Origin: Sarcomyxa edulis
Taxonomy: Eukaryota > Basidiomycota > Agaricomycetes > Agaricales > Mycenaceae
Assembly: GCA_009761415.1 (NCBI GenBank)
Contig: QUOL01000007.1
Coordinates: 558,001-622,000, forward strand
DNA: 64,000 bases
Reading direction: 5' to 3'
Shown here in pieces: positions 1-11,982 of this stretch (position 1 is its first letter; every line of letters begins with the position of its first letter). The notes beneath the pieces are model-generated. The model was given only the letters and a program-made list of their open reading frames with translations. It did no database searches and was not told the DNA's origin. A program made the translations under genes and the position numbers.

Positions 1-419
1 CGCATGTCTCCACAATAGACCATATGTCACTGCAAAGCACTTCTGTTGCAACATACGGATATCTTTCTCGCCAAAGATCAGATTTTCCATACGAGCCAGA
101 GATAAGACATAGTGAGAGACGAGAGAAACGCACTTGAACTGCCCTCTCTCCTCTCCCTCAATCTGCCCTGTCACGTAACCCAATAACCTCTGCAAGACAT
201 CCGGCCGTTGAAAATAGTCGAGGAGCCTGGTATTCTGAGCTTTGCATTCCTGAAGTAGGTCGTCTTCGTCCAAGATAGCCTCGAGCGCCACATCCTCCTT
301 GTCGAGGAGACTGTCTATTGTGGACGCATTGTGGAACCCAAATCTGTGCAAAAAGGGCCGAGGATTTAAGCATTAAAGATCATGCTAATGATGGAGATTT
401 CGGTGTACCGCCAAAACAT
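1..419 (-). CDS. SAPS-domain regulatory subunit of Sit4/PP6-type phosphatase (5' part only)
   Basis: Only the N-terminus is in the window; the gene runs off the left edge. Seen: ATG at 419, a tiny first exon coding MFWR, a GTACAC...GCACAG intron, a second exon reading FGFHNASTIDSLLDKEDV and then DEDDLLQECKAQNTRLLDYF, a second intron, and a third exon coding YPYVATEVLCSDIWSIVETC. The M-F-W-R-F/G-F-H...SLLDK start and the LLQECKAQN...RPDVLQRLLGYV block are hallmarks of the SAPS family (yeast Sap155/185/190, fission yeast Ekc1). Known role: these proteins bind the catalytic subunit Sit4/PP6 and direct it in G1/S progression and nutrient signalling. The next gene on the same strand ends about 230 bp upstream. 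The family call is confident; the C-terminal extent is unknown. Confidence 0.88.
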
Positions 420-648
420 ATGTTCAAGAGACCAGACAAGGAGGAAAACGAGGTGAGTGCAAGCGTGCAGGCTGCAATCTGGGCGACGCGTTCAGAGTTC
501 TGTGATCGTCTGCTTTGGGCTCATTGAGTATTTTTGACAGAACCAACTGCAAGGCACCCGAAAACTGATGCAAAACCATTCCATTAAAATATAAATGTAC
601 TCTAAGATACACAGCAGAAGATATCCATGAAAGCATACTCGACCTCCA

Positions 649-2465
649 TCAGAACTGCGGAGCGAACACTGGGTCAACGAGGCGACAAGATGTATGTTAT
701 AGAATAACGCTTACCCGAATCTGATAGGACCCACTAGCTTTGGTGAGATAGCGTACCCATTTGACGCTGTTATAATTGCTTTTTTCAAAAACCTTCAGGA
801 ACCGAACGATCAAACCCGAGGCAGTGAACATGAGGACTTGGAAATCAACGTCAATGGGTGGTCGTGCCCAAACCTGCCGATGCGTGGTGATGGTCAAATC
901 AGCGGTGGCGGACAGGGTGCATTCTTGCCCTCCTTGGATTCGAGGAAGCCTGAAAGATTGCGCAATTAGTGAGAGGCCGTGCGGGTATATCCGAGGTGCT
1001 CACTTCCATACAACAACGTTCTCTGCAGGAACGTATTTGGCTTTGCCATTTGCAACCTTGCAATCAACAGTGGTGGTATTCAAAGGGGTGGGTATACGCA
1101 ATACGACATTCGTTGCGGAGAGCTTGTTGTTGAAGTTTGCTTTGATGGTTATAGTGTATGAGACTTGGGTAGTACCAATCTCTGTGACCGTCGGGATGAT
1201 ACGTAGAGGAAGTTTCACGTTCGAGGTCGACCGATACCTGTATCCACATATTGTAAGCCTTCACTACACCAACCAAATTACAAGACACTGACCGCATAAG
1301 CTCAAACTCGCCATCTGGCGGTATAAAACTGATCGTGCGAGTAGCGTCAAAGTCGTTCAACCGCACACACTGATGGAACCGGCAATCATCCAGCTCCACC
1401 GCATCACTGACGCCCCGCTCGTTCTTATCGATCACGAGTTTATCGTTCAGACCAAACTTGCACTCCGGGGTGCCTGAGAGATAGGCGCGCATCTGGATAT
1501 GACCATCTACATCGGCACGGAGGACAGTTCCTGAATAAAATCGTCAGAACGTAGTCAATATGAAGCCATTTGAACGTACCTTTAGCACTCATGCTGAGGT
1601 TGACGGTCTCTACGACGTCGACAAACGCCTCGTTCTTCTTGTATTTGACATCTCCACGCCGCCAACTTGTCGCGCCAGTCGCTTGCGATGTAATTTTCGA
1701 CGATTCTTCCTGACAAAGGCACCAGTAAGACGCGGAATAATGAAATAAATATCCACTGCACATACAGCAGCTATGGCCGAAGATACAATACTTTCGGTCG
1801 TGATGTATGATTTGAGGGTATCGATTTCACTGTTTTGAGGATACCCAAAGTCGTTGATCTCTATAATCTCGTCAGTTGGACTGTCTCAACGAGAGGACGA
1901 CCGCATACCATCAATAAGCTCGTATATCAACACAAAATTGTTCTTTATCGACTCCTCGTCAATCTTTCCAAAGTACGACTTCGCGATATTGATGAATCGA
2001 TAACAAAATTCGAAGACAAGAGCTGCGTTCGCGTTGTTCCTGTGCGCGTAAGGCATCAGATCCGTGTAATACATACTCTCGACATGCGCTCGTACTTCGT
2101 GACTGCCACGACATAGAGGTTGTTGATTCGGACATGGAAGAAACTGGTTGAACCCAGGGTAATAATCGGCGACCTGACATCGCTATTAGAGACAACCTGT
2201 ATCCGGAATACGTCGGCAATGGAACGTCTAGATAGAACAGGTATATCTCTGGCTTGGTTTAGAGATTAATGTGAAGGCCTACTTGAAATCGGTCCGGTAA
2301 AGTCTTGATATCAAGACCTGAGGAGAGCATGAGTTCTATGTCTATGTGAAGTGTTATTCGCTTTACCTCTCCCTTCTGATTGAATATGAAGAAAGCCTAA
2401 ATATTATACACCCTGTTATTTAGCAGGTAACAACACGCTATGACAATATCTCTTACAGAAATCAT
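649..2465 (-). CDS. APM4: AP-2 clathrin adaptor complex, mu subunit
   Basis: Medium subunit of the AP-2 adaptor, which binds cargo tyrosine motifs and PIP2 at the plasma membrane during clathrin-mediated endocytosis. Splicing by eye gives [13 protein letters not shown] at the start, then [42 protein letters not shown] and [22 protein letters not shown] (longin-like domain). The linker [14 protein letters not shown] follows, matching the mu2 segment that carries the kinase-targeted Thr. The C-terminal mu-homology domain contains [55 protein letters not shown] sequence, [29 protein letters not shown] and a final QIRF-stop. CKFGLNDK and RIPTPLNT favour mu2 over the AP-1 mu chain. There are many short introns, and all domains appear intact. 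Confidence 0.92.
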
Positions 2466-2876
2466 GAGCGATGCAGACTTCCACCTGCTTCCAGATTGCT
2501 ATACTTCAGAGAAGAAAGTATGAGTACGTTCTATACGTTGATCTGGAAGAACAGAAGAGATAATTTGGACGATAATGAGATGAGTACGCGCAGTGAGTTC
2601 AGAAAGACGGGCAACGGTCGACTCGAAGGATGCAAGCGGCAAATGCCGAAAACGCGTGGCCACGAATGATCGAATTCAATCCTTCTGCTCTCGCAGTCAT
2701 GGGCAAGCAAGTCATGGGCACATTTTTTCCTCTCAGGACGTGATTCTACCACAATTTTTGCGAACAGCAACTAAAGCGGCGGCTTCTCGGGGTTTTAGTC
2801 GACTTATAATGGTCGAGGAGTCTCGAGATGAATCTCCAGCCCCGGATTTCCCGCCTCTACACGGATCAGTACCAGG
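2466..2876. other. Intergenic gap between AP-2 mu and the first esterase gene
   Basis: This roughly 410 bp stretch separates two divergently oriented genes and should hold both promoters. ORFs in it are short and unconvincing. I see no repeat or RNA gene. Confidence 0.5.
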
Positions 2877-4329
2877 ATGATGTCGCGTCTTCTTCTTCTA
2901 GCGCTAGTCCACCTTTCGTACGCGGCTCCTTTTTGCTCTGGTGAACTAACTTGGAACGATACGAAGTTCCTATTCGCATTTGGAGACTCGGTGAGGAACT
3001 TCGTATGTAGGACGTACTGATGTCACATAACCATCTCAAACTTGACATGTAGTACACAACTAATGGATTTAACATCTCAGCTGGAGTACAATCACCGGTT
3101 CCAGGATTCGTGAGTAGATACATATCTAGAGAATAGCACTGGATAAAATGGTGCTCCTTTGGCGATCAGACTTCCTCGAATGGCCCCAACTGGATCAATT
3201 TTCTAGGTGCGTTCATGCTCGATGTCTATATACCTTCGGGACTTACGTCGATGTACTAGGAGAAACTTTCAACGTGACTGACACTCAAGTTTTCAATTTG
3301 GCCTCCGGTGGTGCCACAATCGACGCTGCTCTTGTCACACCTTTCGAGCCCACCGTTTTGTCAGTCTTTATTTCTATGACATTGGTTGCCCTCCGATTAT
3401 GCGTTTCTAGGTCCATTGTTGATCAGGTCTCTCAATTTGATAGTATTCTGGCCTCCAAGCCGGTTGGTGCTCAATGGAACAGCTCTAACAGTCTTTTCGC
3501 CTTCTGGATCGGCATAAACGATGTTGTATGTCCTGTTCACTTCCTTCTAATCTCAGAGGATTGAGATACTGCTGAATTTTCAGGGAAATTCTTTTGGTTG
3601 GGTAAGTTCCCACCCGTTTGATTACACATCCACATACTGATTCAAAAAATTGGCTGGACTTGTTTGATCTAGTCCAACATCAGTGTACCCGCGTTCTTCG
3701 CGGTCCTTATGGATCGACTTGAGAGTCAGGTGTGTAGGCCGTGATGTTCTCCTACCTTTACTAATAGACCATTTCCCAGCTCGAGATTTTGTATGATGAT
3801 GGCGCACGGTCCTTCCTCTTCCTGACTGTGCCTCCCACCGATCGTGCCCCTCTAATCTTAGAGCAAGGACCCACGGTGGCCGCGCTACTTACGACCGCTA
3901 TTGCAGACTATAATCAGCAACTCGCCGCCACTGCCCGCCGCTTCCAGTCTAAACACCCGGACATCAATCGAGCAACCGTCTTCGACACCCAGCCTATCTT
4001 CAACACTCTCTTGGACAACGCGGATACATTCGGATTCGTAAATTCCACCGGCTTCTGTGAAGCATATGAAAATGGTACTCCCTCTACGACGACCCAAATT
4101 CCTCCCTGCGCGCCTGTTTCAAACTATTTGTCTGTATCTACTCTTCATGCGCCAAGAACTGATCGCCTCATTCCGAAATCTCATATAGCTGGCTGAATAC
4201 CTTGCACCCTCTGTTTACTGTACACAAGTAAGTCTCTGTATTTTATCAGTGACACGTATGTGGAGCTGAGGAGCATTCTATTCTTACAGTATCCTCGCTC
4301 ATGCCGTCTCAACAGCGCTGAGCGCTTAA
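2877..4329 (+). CDS. CE16-type GDSL acetyl esterase, secreted, apparently active
   Basis: Secreted SGNH/GDSL esterase of the carbohydrate esterase family 16 type; such fungal enzymes remove acetyl groups from xylo-oligosaccharides and similar sugars. The start MMSRLLLLALVHLSYA looks like a signal peptide. Spliced exons give LTWNDTKFLFAFGDS|YTTNGFNISAGV (block I, nucleophile Ser), NLASGGATIDAAL (block II), FAFWIGINDV (block III, GxND), GARSFLFLTVPPTDR, and a C-terminal YFWLNTLHPLFTVH|NILAHAV with the catalytic His in the L-H-P motif. All catalytic blocks are present. There are about eight short introns. A close tandem paralog lies 322 bp downstream with the same exon pattern. A second in-frame ATG follows the first immediately. 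Confidence 0.88.
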
Positions 4330-4651
4330 GGCCACCAGGACTTATCAGAAGTGTCACATCACGTAAATTGTAGCACTGCAATGACTTGAAAACATCGACG
4401 TTACTTATGGAGTCAATGGGATACGGATCAGTATCTCATGTACTAAGCTTGGTCCAACTTCCTTCTTTCAAAGCTCAACTCTGAAAATTTTCTCCTGCCC
4501 CAGGTATGTATACCACGATGAAATTGTCCCTGGCTAGTGATGAGCTTCTTTCGTGTAATGCTTGGTGCTGAGCAGGTGCTGATAAGATGTCGCTGGCCGA
4601 TATATATATGTATATACGACGATCTTCGTCAAGGACAATTCTCAGGCCATT
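4330..4651. other. Spacer between tandem esterase paralogs
   Basis: 322 bp between the stop of the first CE16-like gene and the start of the second. Only promoter or terminator sequence is expected. There is a TA-rich run near 4601-4618 (tatatatatgtatata), 34 bp before the second ATG. Confidence 0.4.
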
Positions 4652-6125
4652 ATGCTTCCAGTACTTCTCTACCTTTACCTCCTGTTCTCTATTCATCTGT
4701 CGACCTGCAAACTAACTTGGGGAACGACGCAATACCTCTTCGCGTTCGGTGACGATGTGAGTGCTTTGCCATTTTTTTTGCGAAACATCGCATTCAACGG
4801 TACGATGCCACCATTTTCTCTATAGTACACGAGCGATGGGTTCAACATCTCAGCTGGAGTGGGTTCCTCAGTTCCTGTTGCTCTCGTGAGTGTATGTTCA
4901 TTGTGCTTGAGCGTCCAATTCACTAGAGTCGTGCGATATAGACGGCTCCTGGAGCGACCTGGGTTCAATATCTAGGTATGTTGGCCCCATTATCACTATC
5001 AACACTCTCTGATCAACCTGGCTTAGCTGCCATCTACAACGTTGCAGGCACCAGGGTAAGTTTTGCTTGCTCTGGGCTCGGACTCTTCACTCAATGTCCG
5101 CATAGGCTTTGAATTTAGCCTCGAATGGTGCCACGACTGATAGCGATCTAGTCCCTCCATCTATCCCGAACGCTTTGTCAGTTTTCAGTTTTTCTCTGGC
5201 AACCATACCTTGTTTGATGGCGCTTGCATAGGTCACTTGTAGAGCAAGTCACTCAGTTCAGAAGTATATTGACACAGAAACCGGCTGGTGCTGAGTGGAA
5301 CAGCACAAATGCACTTTTCGCAGTTTGGACTGGTATCAACGATGTGGTATGTCGTCTTTCCAATTGTAATATAGCGGTGCCTTATTTTCTTTGAACCTGC
5401 GCAGCGCAACTCCTTTGTCTGGGTATGTCAATCGCTAGATCTTCGGTCGTCACTGCTGAAGGGGTCTGCGTACTCAGAGGAATGTCAGTCAGACTTCGCT
5501 ATACAGTGCAATATTGAGTCGGTTCTCCGATCAGGTAGGCAGTTTTTCAAGGCCGTGAAGAATTTTGACGCCCACATCAAGCCTTTAGATTGAAGATCTT
5601 TATGACAGTGGCGCTCGGTCTTTCCTTTTCCTGACTCTTCCTCCCATCGACCGGTCACCACTCTTCATCGTACAAGGAAATCATACCACAGCCCGCCTCA
5701 AGGCACTCGTAGCTAACTACAACCACCAACTCAAAGCTGCTGTTCAAGCATTCAAGAATAGGCACCATGACCTTGACCAAGTCACCTTATTCGATACTCA
5801 ACTTGCATTCAACACGATGCTTGATGATCCTTCTACATATGGGTTTGTGACCGGTACAGAGTACTGTCAGGCGTATCAAAATGGGACTACCGGACCGACA
5901 ACGCAAATAGCACCATGTGCTCCCGTGCAAAGCTATTTGTACGTTCATCCTCTTTAATCAGAGATTCCCATTCACTCATGCCGTGCGTCCAGCTGGTTGA
6001 ACAGCTTCCGTCCGATGTATGTGGTGCAAGCGTAAGTCGCCCGTTCATAGACCTCCGTACTATCACCCTAATTGCAATCTTTCAGAATCCTCTCTCACGG
6101 AGTTTCGACGGCACTCAGTACTTAG
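4652..6125 (+). CDS. CE16-like GDSL family protein lacking the catalytic Ser and His (probable pseudoenzyme)
   Basis: Tandem duplicate of the upstream esterase with the same intron positions. It opens with a hydrophobic signal-like stretch, MLPVLLYLYLLFSIHLSTC. Blocks can be paired one by one: YLFAFGDD|YTSDGFNISAGV, NLASNGATTDSDL, FAVWTGINDV, GARSFLFLTLPPIDR and WLNSFRPMYVVQ|AILSHGVSTALST-stop. The block I nucleophile Ser is replaced by Asp (GDS to GDD), and the block V L-H-P is replaced by F-R-P, so the catalytic His is Arg. The GxND block is kept. The reading frame is open through all exons and the splice sites look normal, so it is not an obvious dead gene. Likely a secreted non-catalytic paralog, though early decay is possible. 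Confidence 0.82.
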
Positions 6126-6317
6126 TAATGAGGATCACTGACAAGATGTCTACTCGATAAAACGATAGAGTCATGCAAGAGTCATCCCTTACTACGTTGC
6201 TCTTATACAGCATTTCTCAGTCAAGCCAAAATCTGAGTAAGAGTTCCTCTCACGCGGCAGTCAGAAAGCTGCGGTTAACATTGTACAATCCGGTGTTTGG
6301 CTTCTCCATGAACATGA

Positions 6318-8763
6318 CTACGCACTATCATTGGACTCAATGCCGATACCCTTGGACAACCAGTAAGACCTCCTTTTGTCCATGTTTGGGTCCAACTTCC
6401 GAGGTTTACGTTCCTCCCCATACGCTACATCCTCCGCTTCATCTTCCGTATCTCCCGTGATCACCTTCAATTCATCCTCGTCGTCTTCATCTTCGTCATC
6501 ATCATCGGTGATAAAGACCGTATGTGCATCATGAAGATCCCTCCCTGTTCTGGCTCGTTTCTTGGGCGGCTGCAGGCCTATATCGTACCTCCCTCCCTCC
6601 TCTTCCTCCTCTGCCACATCATCAGCACTGATATCCATGTCAGCTGCCTCCCACGCTGTCTGGACAGCCCTTTTAGAAGAGGAAGGTTTTTCTGATCTCG
6701 TAGATGACGAAGACGCCTTCGAATTTGACGACGTGGTAATGCCATTCGATTCGTAATGAGGTTTTCGACCGTTCGAAGACTTAGATTTGACACCATTGGA
6801 ACTCGGGTGACTATCATCGGCGATTTCGATAACCTGGGGTTGAGGTTTGATTCCGAGCAGGTTGTGCAACGTTCGATTATCATACACCTCTTGGACGAGT
6901 TTGCGGTGATTGATAGTCTATTGGAATCTCCGTTCAGTCATCATTTTCCCCGTCGATGTCATATGAAACAAACAGCGCACCTCCTGGGTTACACCCATGA
7001 CGGTAGAAAGGATACTCATATCCTCCGGACGGATGTCCTCGTGATCGCTTCCACGAAGATTGACGTACCTTCCTTCCTTCCTCGAGCTCATCAGTCCTGC
7101 TCGATGGAACGCAGCTGCTGTCAAGATACCATGGGCGCCGGCAAATGTCGTACGAACTTTATTGAATCCGAAAGAGCCTTTGGAGATATCGTTCGCTAGA
7201 AATTGGCGACATCTCTAATGAGTCAAGCTTGTCAATGAGACGGAAACGTCCACGTACAAACATCCGCCGGGTCTTCAATAGCCAATAATCCTGTCTTGTA
7301 GTAATCGTACCACCCTCGCTGCTTCTTGCTGAAATAAGTCCCTCCATCCCTCACCGAAATCCCGACCTCCTCGTAGTTGAAATAACATCCATATAGCTCG
7401 AAGAACTCCATGACCAGAACGCCTAGATTCTTTTCTGCGTCAATCTCCCCACGCCGGATCTTGGGATGCATTTGGAGAAATGAGACTGCGAGGCAGACGA
7501 TGGAGTAGGACCCAAGACCTCCTGTGAATACTTCATTCATGCTCCGCTGACTTAGGAACGCTTTGGTGATCATAACCAGACTCCGAAGCGCCATCCCATT
7601 CGCACCATGCATGTCACGAAGAAACCCTTTGACAATGCCACCAGCTGTGATACCGTTTTGCTGATTTATACTGATGTCGACGTGGAATCGACCGTGCATT
7701 GTGACAAATTTGACGATTGGGACTTTGGCTTTGGCGATGATGGTGACCTTATTATTCGTTATCCCTGAACGCTTGAGAGTGTTGGCTAGGGCATGAAGGA
7801 CGGTGATTTTGTCACTGTAGGCCATAGATTCCGATATGATGACAAGGTCAATATCACTGTAATCTAACCATTAGTAACACAATTACGGATGAAATGTGAA
7901 AGAACAACTTTACCCTAGAGGAAGGTACAGTTTTGTCTCGAAGCTGCCAAATGGAAGGACTTTCGCGTCGGGGAATTGGCTTGTAACAGCCCTCGAGATT
8001 TGTGCAACTATCAGCCCACGAACCTCATCCTCTACCGGAGATGGTGAAATCCACTTCACAAATGCTTCAACTTCTTGATGCAACCTACGCATTCCAGCGA
8101 TTGAACAATTGAGAGGGGAAAAACAATTGATTGTACGCACAGTTCAGCAACGTTGTTACATTTATCCAATCGCAAGCCCATATCTCTAATCCAAGGCGCC
8201 TTGCGCGACGACGCATCCGTTCTCTGCTTCTTGTTAGCGTACCCATCGTTGAAATCAAAGACCATCTCGTCGTATTTGCGCTTTCCTCCACTTCTGCTAT
8301 CTTCTCGGTCCCTATCACGGTTTCTTCCTCCAGCCCTCTTCTCGTCCTTGTCATTGACCGGCACCTTGTCTCTATCCCATTCTCTGATCGGTGGTGTCGG
8401 TTGCCGCTTAGACTGTCCGTTCATGGGTGGGGTGTCATCCCTCTCGCGTTCTTTTCCTTTTCCTTTCCCGATATCCTGGTTTTTCCGTTCATCTGTTCGA
8501 GTCCGTTGTTCAGTCCTTGTAAATTTGTCGTCATCATCGTCGTCGAAGGGAATGAAATCGACGGCGCTACTAAATGTCCCATTCGCCGATGCAGAAGAAG
8601 GTCCTGCTGGACTATCTGTAGGAATTACGATCTCTTTGGACTTCCTAGCCGTTTTTGGTGTCGAAGTGCCAGATTGACGGCTTTGCGATTCCTCCAACCT
8701 GTCGCGGCGTCGACGTTCTCGTCGACGTTCGGAAGATGCAGACTTATTGGAGGTTGCATCCAT
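6318..8763 (-). CDS. TRF4: TRF4/Cid14-type non-canonical poly(A) polymerase (TRAMP complex)
   Basis: Nuclear nucleotidyltransferase that adds short poly(A) tails to aberrant RNAs for exosome decay. After a basic and acidic low-complexity N-terminus (ERRRERRRRDRLEESQ, runs of Asp, RDRDREDS) comes IRDMGLRLDKCNN, then LHQEVEAFVKWISPSPVEDEVR. The catalytic core is split by introns: PFGSFETKLYLP, then SDIDLVI with the paired Asp residues, then GRFHVDISINQQNG with the third Asp. The PAP-associated part includes GGLGSYSIVCLAVSFLQMHP, NLGVLVMEFFELYGCYFNY and NDISKGSFGFNKVRTTFAGA. The C-terminal tail is acidic and Ser-rich. I chose the ATG at 8763 for its good context (gac before ATG, G after); an in-frame ATG at 8847 would add about 28 residues. 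It is divergent from the F-box gene at 8932. Confidence 0.88.
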
Positions 8764-8931
8764 GTCGATTCCAAACATCCAAGGCCTGTCCGGAGAGTAG
8801 CTATAGCAGAGATGTAGTATGTAGAAAGCGCTAAAATCTAGGCTCATTCCCAGTCGCCGAGAATGACGTGCACGTGATGTCCGCTGAACTTCGTTGAACT
8901 CTCAACCTGATACAGCAACTCTACAGCGCCC

Positions 8932-11361
8932 ATGAGTGCTCGACCACGAAGAAGCAAACGGCGCGCCAAAGAACGCATAGCAGACAACCCTCAGTCTAAA
9001 TTAGTCGAATTTAACGCTCAAAGTGTTCCACAGAAACAAGATGGCGTTACGGTCGAAACAAACGTTAGTAGTCGTCTTCGAGCTGGCAGGAAACGGGCGA
9101 AGGCATCTGCATCGATGGCCAAAATGCCTACAGAGATTTGTGTATCTCTCGGTGGAGAGCCAAAGGACCTTCTAGATATGCCACTGGATATCTGGTTCGA
9201 GGTTTTTGCTCGTCTCCTTCCGGAAGATCTTCTTCATCTCGCCCGAACTTCCAAACCTCTTCGTAGCTTTCTGATGCAACGATCATGTGCTTATCTCTGG
9301 AAAAACGCGTTTTGTAACCTCCCTATACCACCCCCTGCGTGCCCAACAGATCTTTTGGAACCCCAATGGGCAAACCTCCTCTTTGATACCTGTTGTTCAG
9401 TCGGTTTTCTCGCTTCTTCGCTGGAAATAATCACTTGTTCACTAATCATATAGTTTTGCTCGAACTCTAATGCAGATACCGTGTTGTGGGCGTTTCGCGT
9501 CAGGTGCTGCAAGGATTGCCTTGCTAATAGGTATGTACGCTGCTACTCGAGTCCCGAAGTCCAGATCATTTATTTCCTTATGTGAACATAGCGGCGAGTT
9601 TGTCACATGTTTCTCTCCATCTTTGGAAGAATTTCGTTATGATAGATTCGAATTATGGCTAGACTCTATGCCAGGTGCTTCCAATAGCGGTGACTACCTT
9701 ATATTGTTCACACCTACCCCTACTCAACTATTTCTGACAGACATCTGGCATCCTTTTCAAACTATCCATCGACTCAGTCAGGCAAAAGAATTATTTCGTC
9801 AACATGCAGAGTCAGTCGATAAAACTGCTTTCATGCGGGAGAAACTACAGATAGCCTACGGCCTTCGAGTTGTCAGCATCTACCAACATTCTCATACCCT
9901 GATACTGATTTTTTCGAATCGTGCAGCACGCTGATCTCTGTAGGGCGTGGCAGAAAGATATGGCGGAACATCGTCTCCTCCAGCTTGAAAGGGATCGTGA
10001 GAAACGAAGGACCATGTGAGTCGACGTGTTTATTGCCGACGGGGGTCACTCACAATATGCATAGCATCTTTGAACTGTTGACAGATCTAGGGTGGGCAGA
10101 GGTGATCGAGATGATGACCGCATATGCAACCCTTCGCAGCCGTCCTCATCCCCTCTCAGAGCATCTCCTAGTGAAACAATCCGAATATCTCAGTGGCCGT
10201 TGTGAGTCCAAATCAGTGTTACCGATCCACAGTCACTTCTGACACTAATATACGATCAGCCTGGAACGAGATCAAACCAATACTCGTGGATTTTTTACAG
10301 GCTCAAAAAGACGATCATAAAGACTCCGATAATAAAGGAACGCTTGGACATATTCCGTTCGGTCATCGAAGGCTATAGTCGCCAGCATCACAGGGAAATC
10401 CTTCCTCCCACCGCCGACATCTACGAAATGGACGGTGTCAAAGTCATCATCGAAGCCGACTCCAAAATTACCGTCACGCCCGAGAGCTTTGCGCACATAA
10501 TCGATGCTCTTCCCCAATTTGCGGAGGATTGGCGTAGAGCAAGAACCATCGAGTTTATGGAACTCTTGCCCCCTAGCCAGGGAGGGCTGGCTTTGTCACC
10601 AGACGACATCTCCAGAATGTATTTGGCGACCAACGCATTCATCTGTAACCTTTGTGATGCGCATGTTACGTTCCCCCGCCTCCTTGCTCATGCGTGCTTA
10701 CGCAAATTCCGAGATGTTCGACCTCTTCGAGATGACCGATCCGAGGATCATTACTTACTCTTGGGATCTCAACCGTGGTACTGTGGCGCCAATGATGTTA
10801 TATACGATAAGCACAAGGCCTGGTCTGCAAATTGGATTGTCGAACAGTGTGGCCTGAATCCAGACGTTACCATGTCATCCGCTATGGAGGGTATTTGGGT
10901 CGAATGCCACACTCGTTGGAGCGACGCTTCGCAGAGGGTGGTAATGTCGTATGCCACTGCTGTATGCCTATCTCTCAGCAAATTGCCTCTATTTTCTGAT
11001 CTCTCGAAACAGGTTGCGTGCTCCGTCTCTTCATTTTCCATACTAGGGGAACATGATAGTTCAGAGGCCATAAAGGCCTCCAAGCTCGATTCTCATTGTT
11101 CGCAATGCGGTCTGGCGATCGATACCTCTGTCCTTATCTCTCATCTACAAGAGTATGTGTCGTTACTCAGTCAGTCCTTTCTATTCAAAGCTAACCGTCA
11201 GGTACATTTGAAGGTCGCACGACATGTACGTCAAGCACATCAAGCAGGGAGAGCATTTTTATTTGGCTATCGATTCTCCGCCACCTGGCTACGTCATTCT
11301 CCCTGTCACTGCTCAGTCTGCATCGTCTCGTTCAAAGAAGCGTCGGGTGAAGTGGATATGA
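8932..11361 (+). CDS. F-box protein of an expanded family, with two CxxC...H motifs; apparent +1 frameshift
   Basis: Substrate-adaptor type protein for SCF ubiquitin ligases. A basic N-terminus leads to an F-box, LLDMPLDIWFEVFARLLPED, followed by LHLARTSKPLRSFLMQRS and LWKNAF. Later exons carry LWAFRVRCCKDCLANR, a long alpha-helical-looking region, FICNLCDAHVTFPRLLAHAC and, near the C-terminus, HCSQCGLAIDTSVLISHLQE; both Cys/His motifs could bind zinc. The last exon ends at 11361 (KKRRVKWI). Aligned to its two paralogs here (11983-14531 and 56941-59391), the frame shifts by one base between FLQAQK and ERLDIF near 10303-10340, next to an AAAAA run. No intron fits there because the spacing to ILPPTADI is conserved. 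It is therefore either a frameshifted allele or a homopolymer error. Confidence 0.75.
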
Positions 11362-11982
11362 TTAGAACGAGATGTCTTTTTGTGCATTACATAAAGTAAA
11401 GTAGGACGGTAAATGCTGCATAATGTTCGATTTTTATTGAGGCAGTCCCAAGCACACAGTGGCGTCATGGGGGAGATTTTGTAGCCTCCCGGTGTTTTGG
11501 TCTCATCGACGGGGGTCTAAGCTGCTTTGTTATGGTTCTTGGGGTGAAATTGACTGTCCGTGTTGGCTGAACTTCCTGGTGACTATACAGCCACTAGCGG
11601 TAGACCAGAGCTTTCGAGCGTGCGATGCTGCTTGGATCTTCGCTTTGGGACTGGGAGTCGCAGCCGATGGTAATGGGAGAAAGGCCCGACAACAGCTGGC
11701 TTTGAGGGATTTCAGACAGCCAGTTCTTCTGGAAAGATTTATGTGCCAGTGAGATGGTATGCAAGTGTGACTTGAAGAAAGGCCGGCACCAAGCCGGTAC
11801 GCGTCACGGTAACGAGAGCACCATGGCAACACGTCACAAATAACGCGGGTGGTGCGCGATCTCGTGACCGTGACTCGGTTCCTCATTGTCTCTCATTGTT
11901 CTGAGTTCTGACTCGGAGCCGATTGAGAACTCCGGGCGTCGACTTCTCCTTCACTAACGAATATTGCGATCGTAAGACGAAG
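11362..11982. other. Spacer between tandem F-box paralogs
   Basis: About 620 bp with no convincing coding sequence. ORFs on both strands are short and unrelated to known families. It should contain the terminator of the upstream gene and the promoter of the downstream one. Confidence 0.4.

Noticed and set aside
4730..4760. Alternative donor that might restore the catalytic Ser in the second esterase
   Set aside because: The only good donor is GTGAGT directly after GGT GAC GAT, at the same position as in the intact paralog; no alternative gives GDS.
8131..8817. Long plus-strand ORFs (228 and 174 codons) rich in Ser, Leu and Arg
   Set aside because: They lie antisense to the low-complexity N-terminal exon of the TRF4-like gene, and their composition is the mirror of its Arg/Asp-rich codons.
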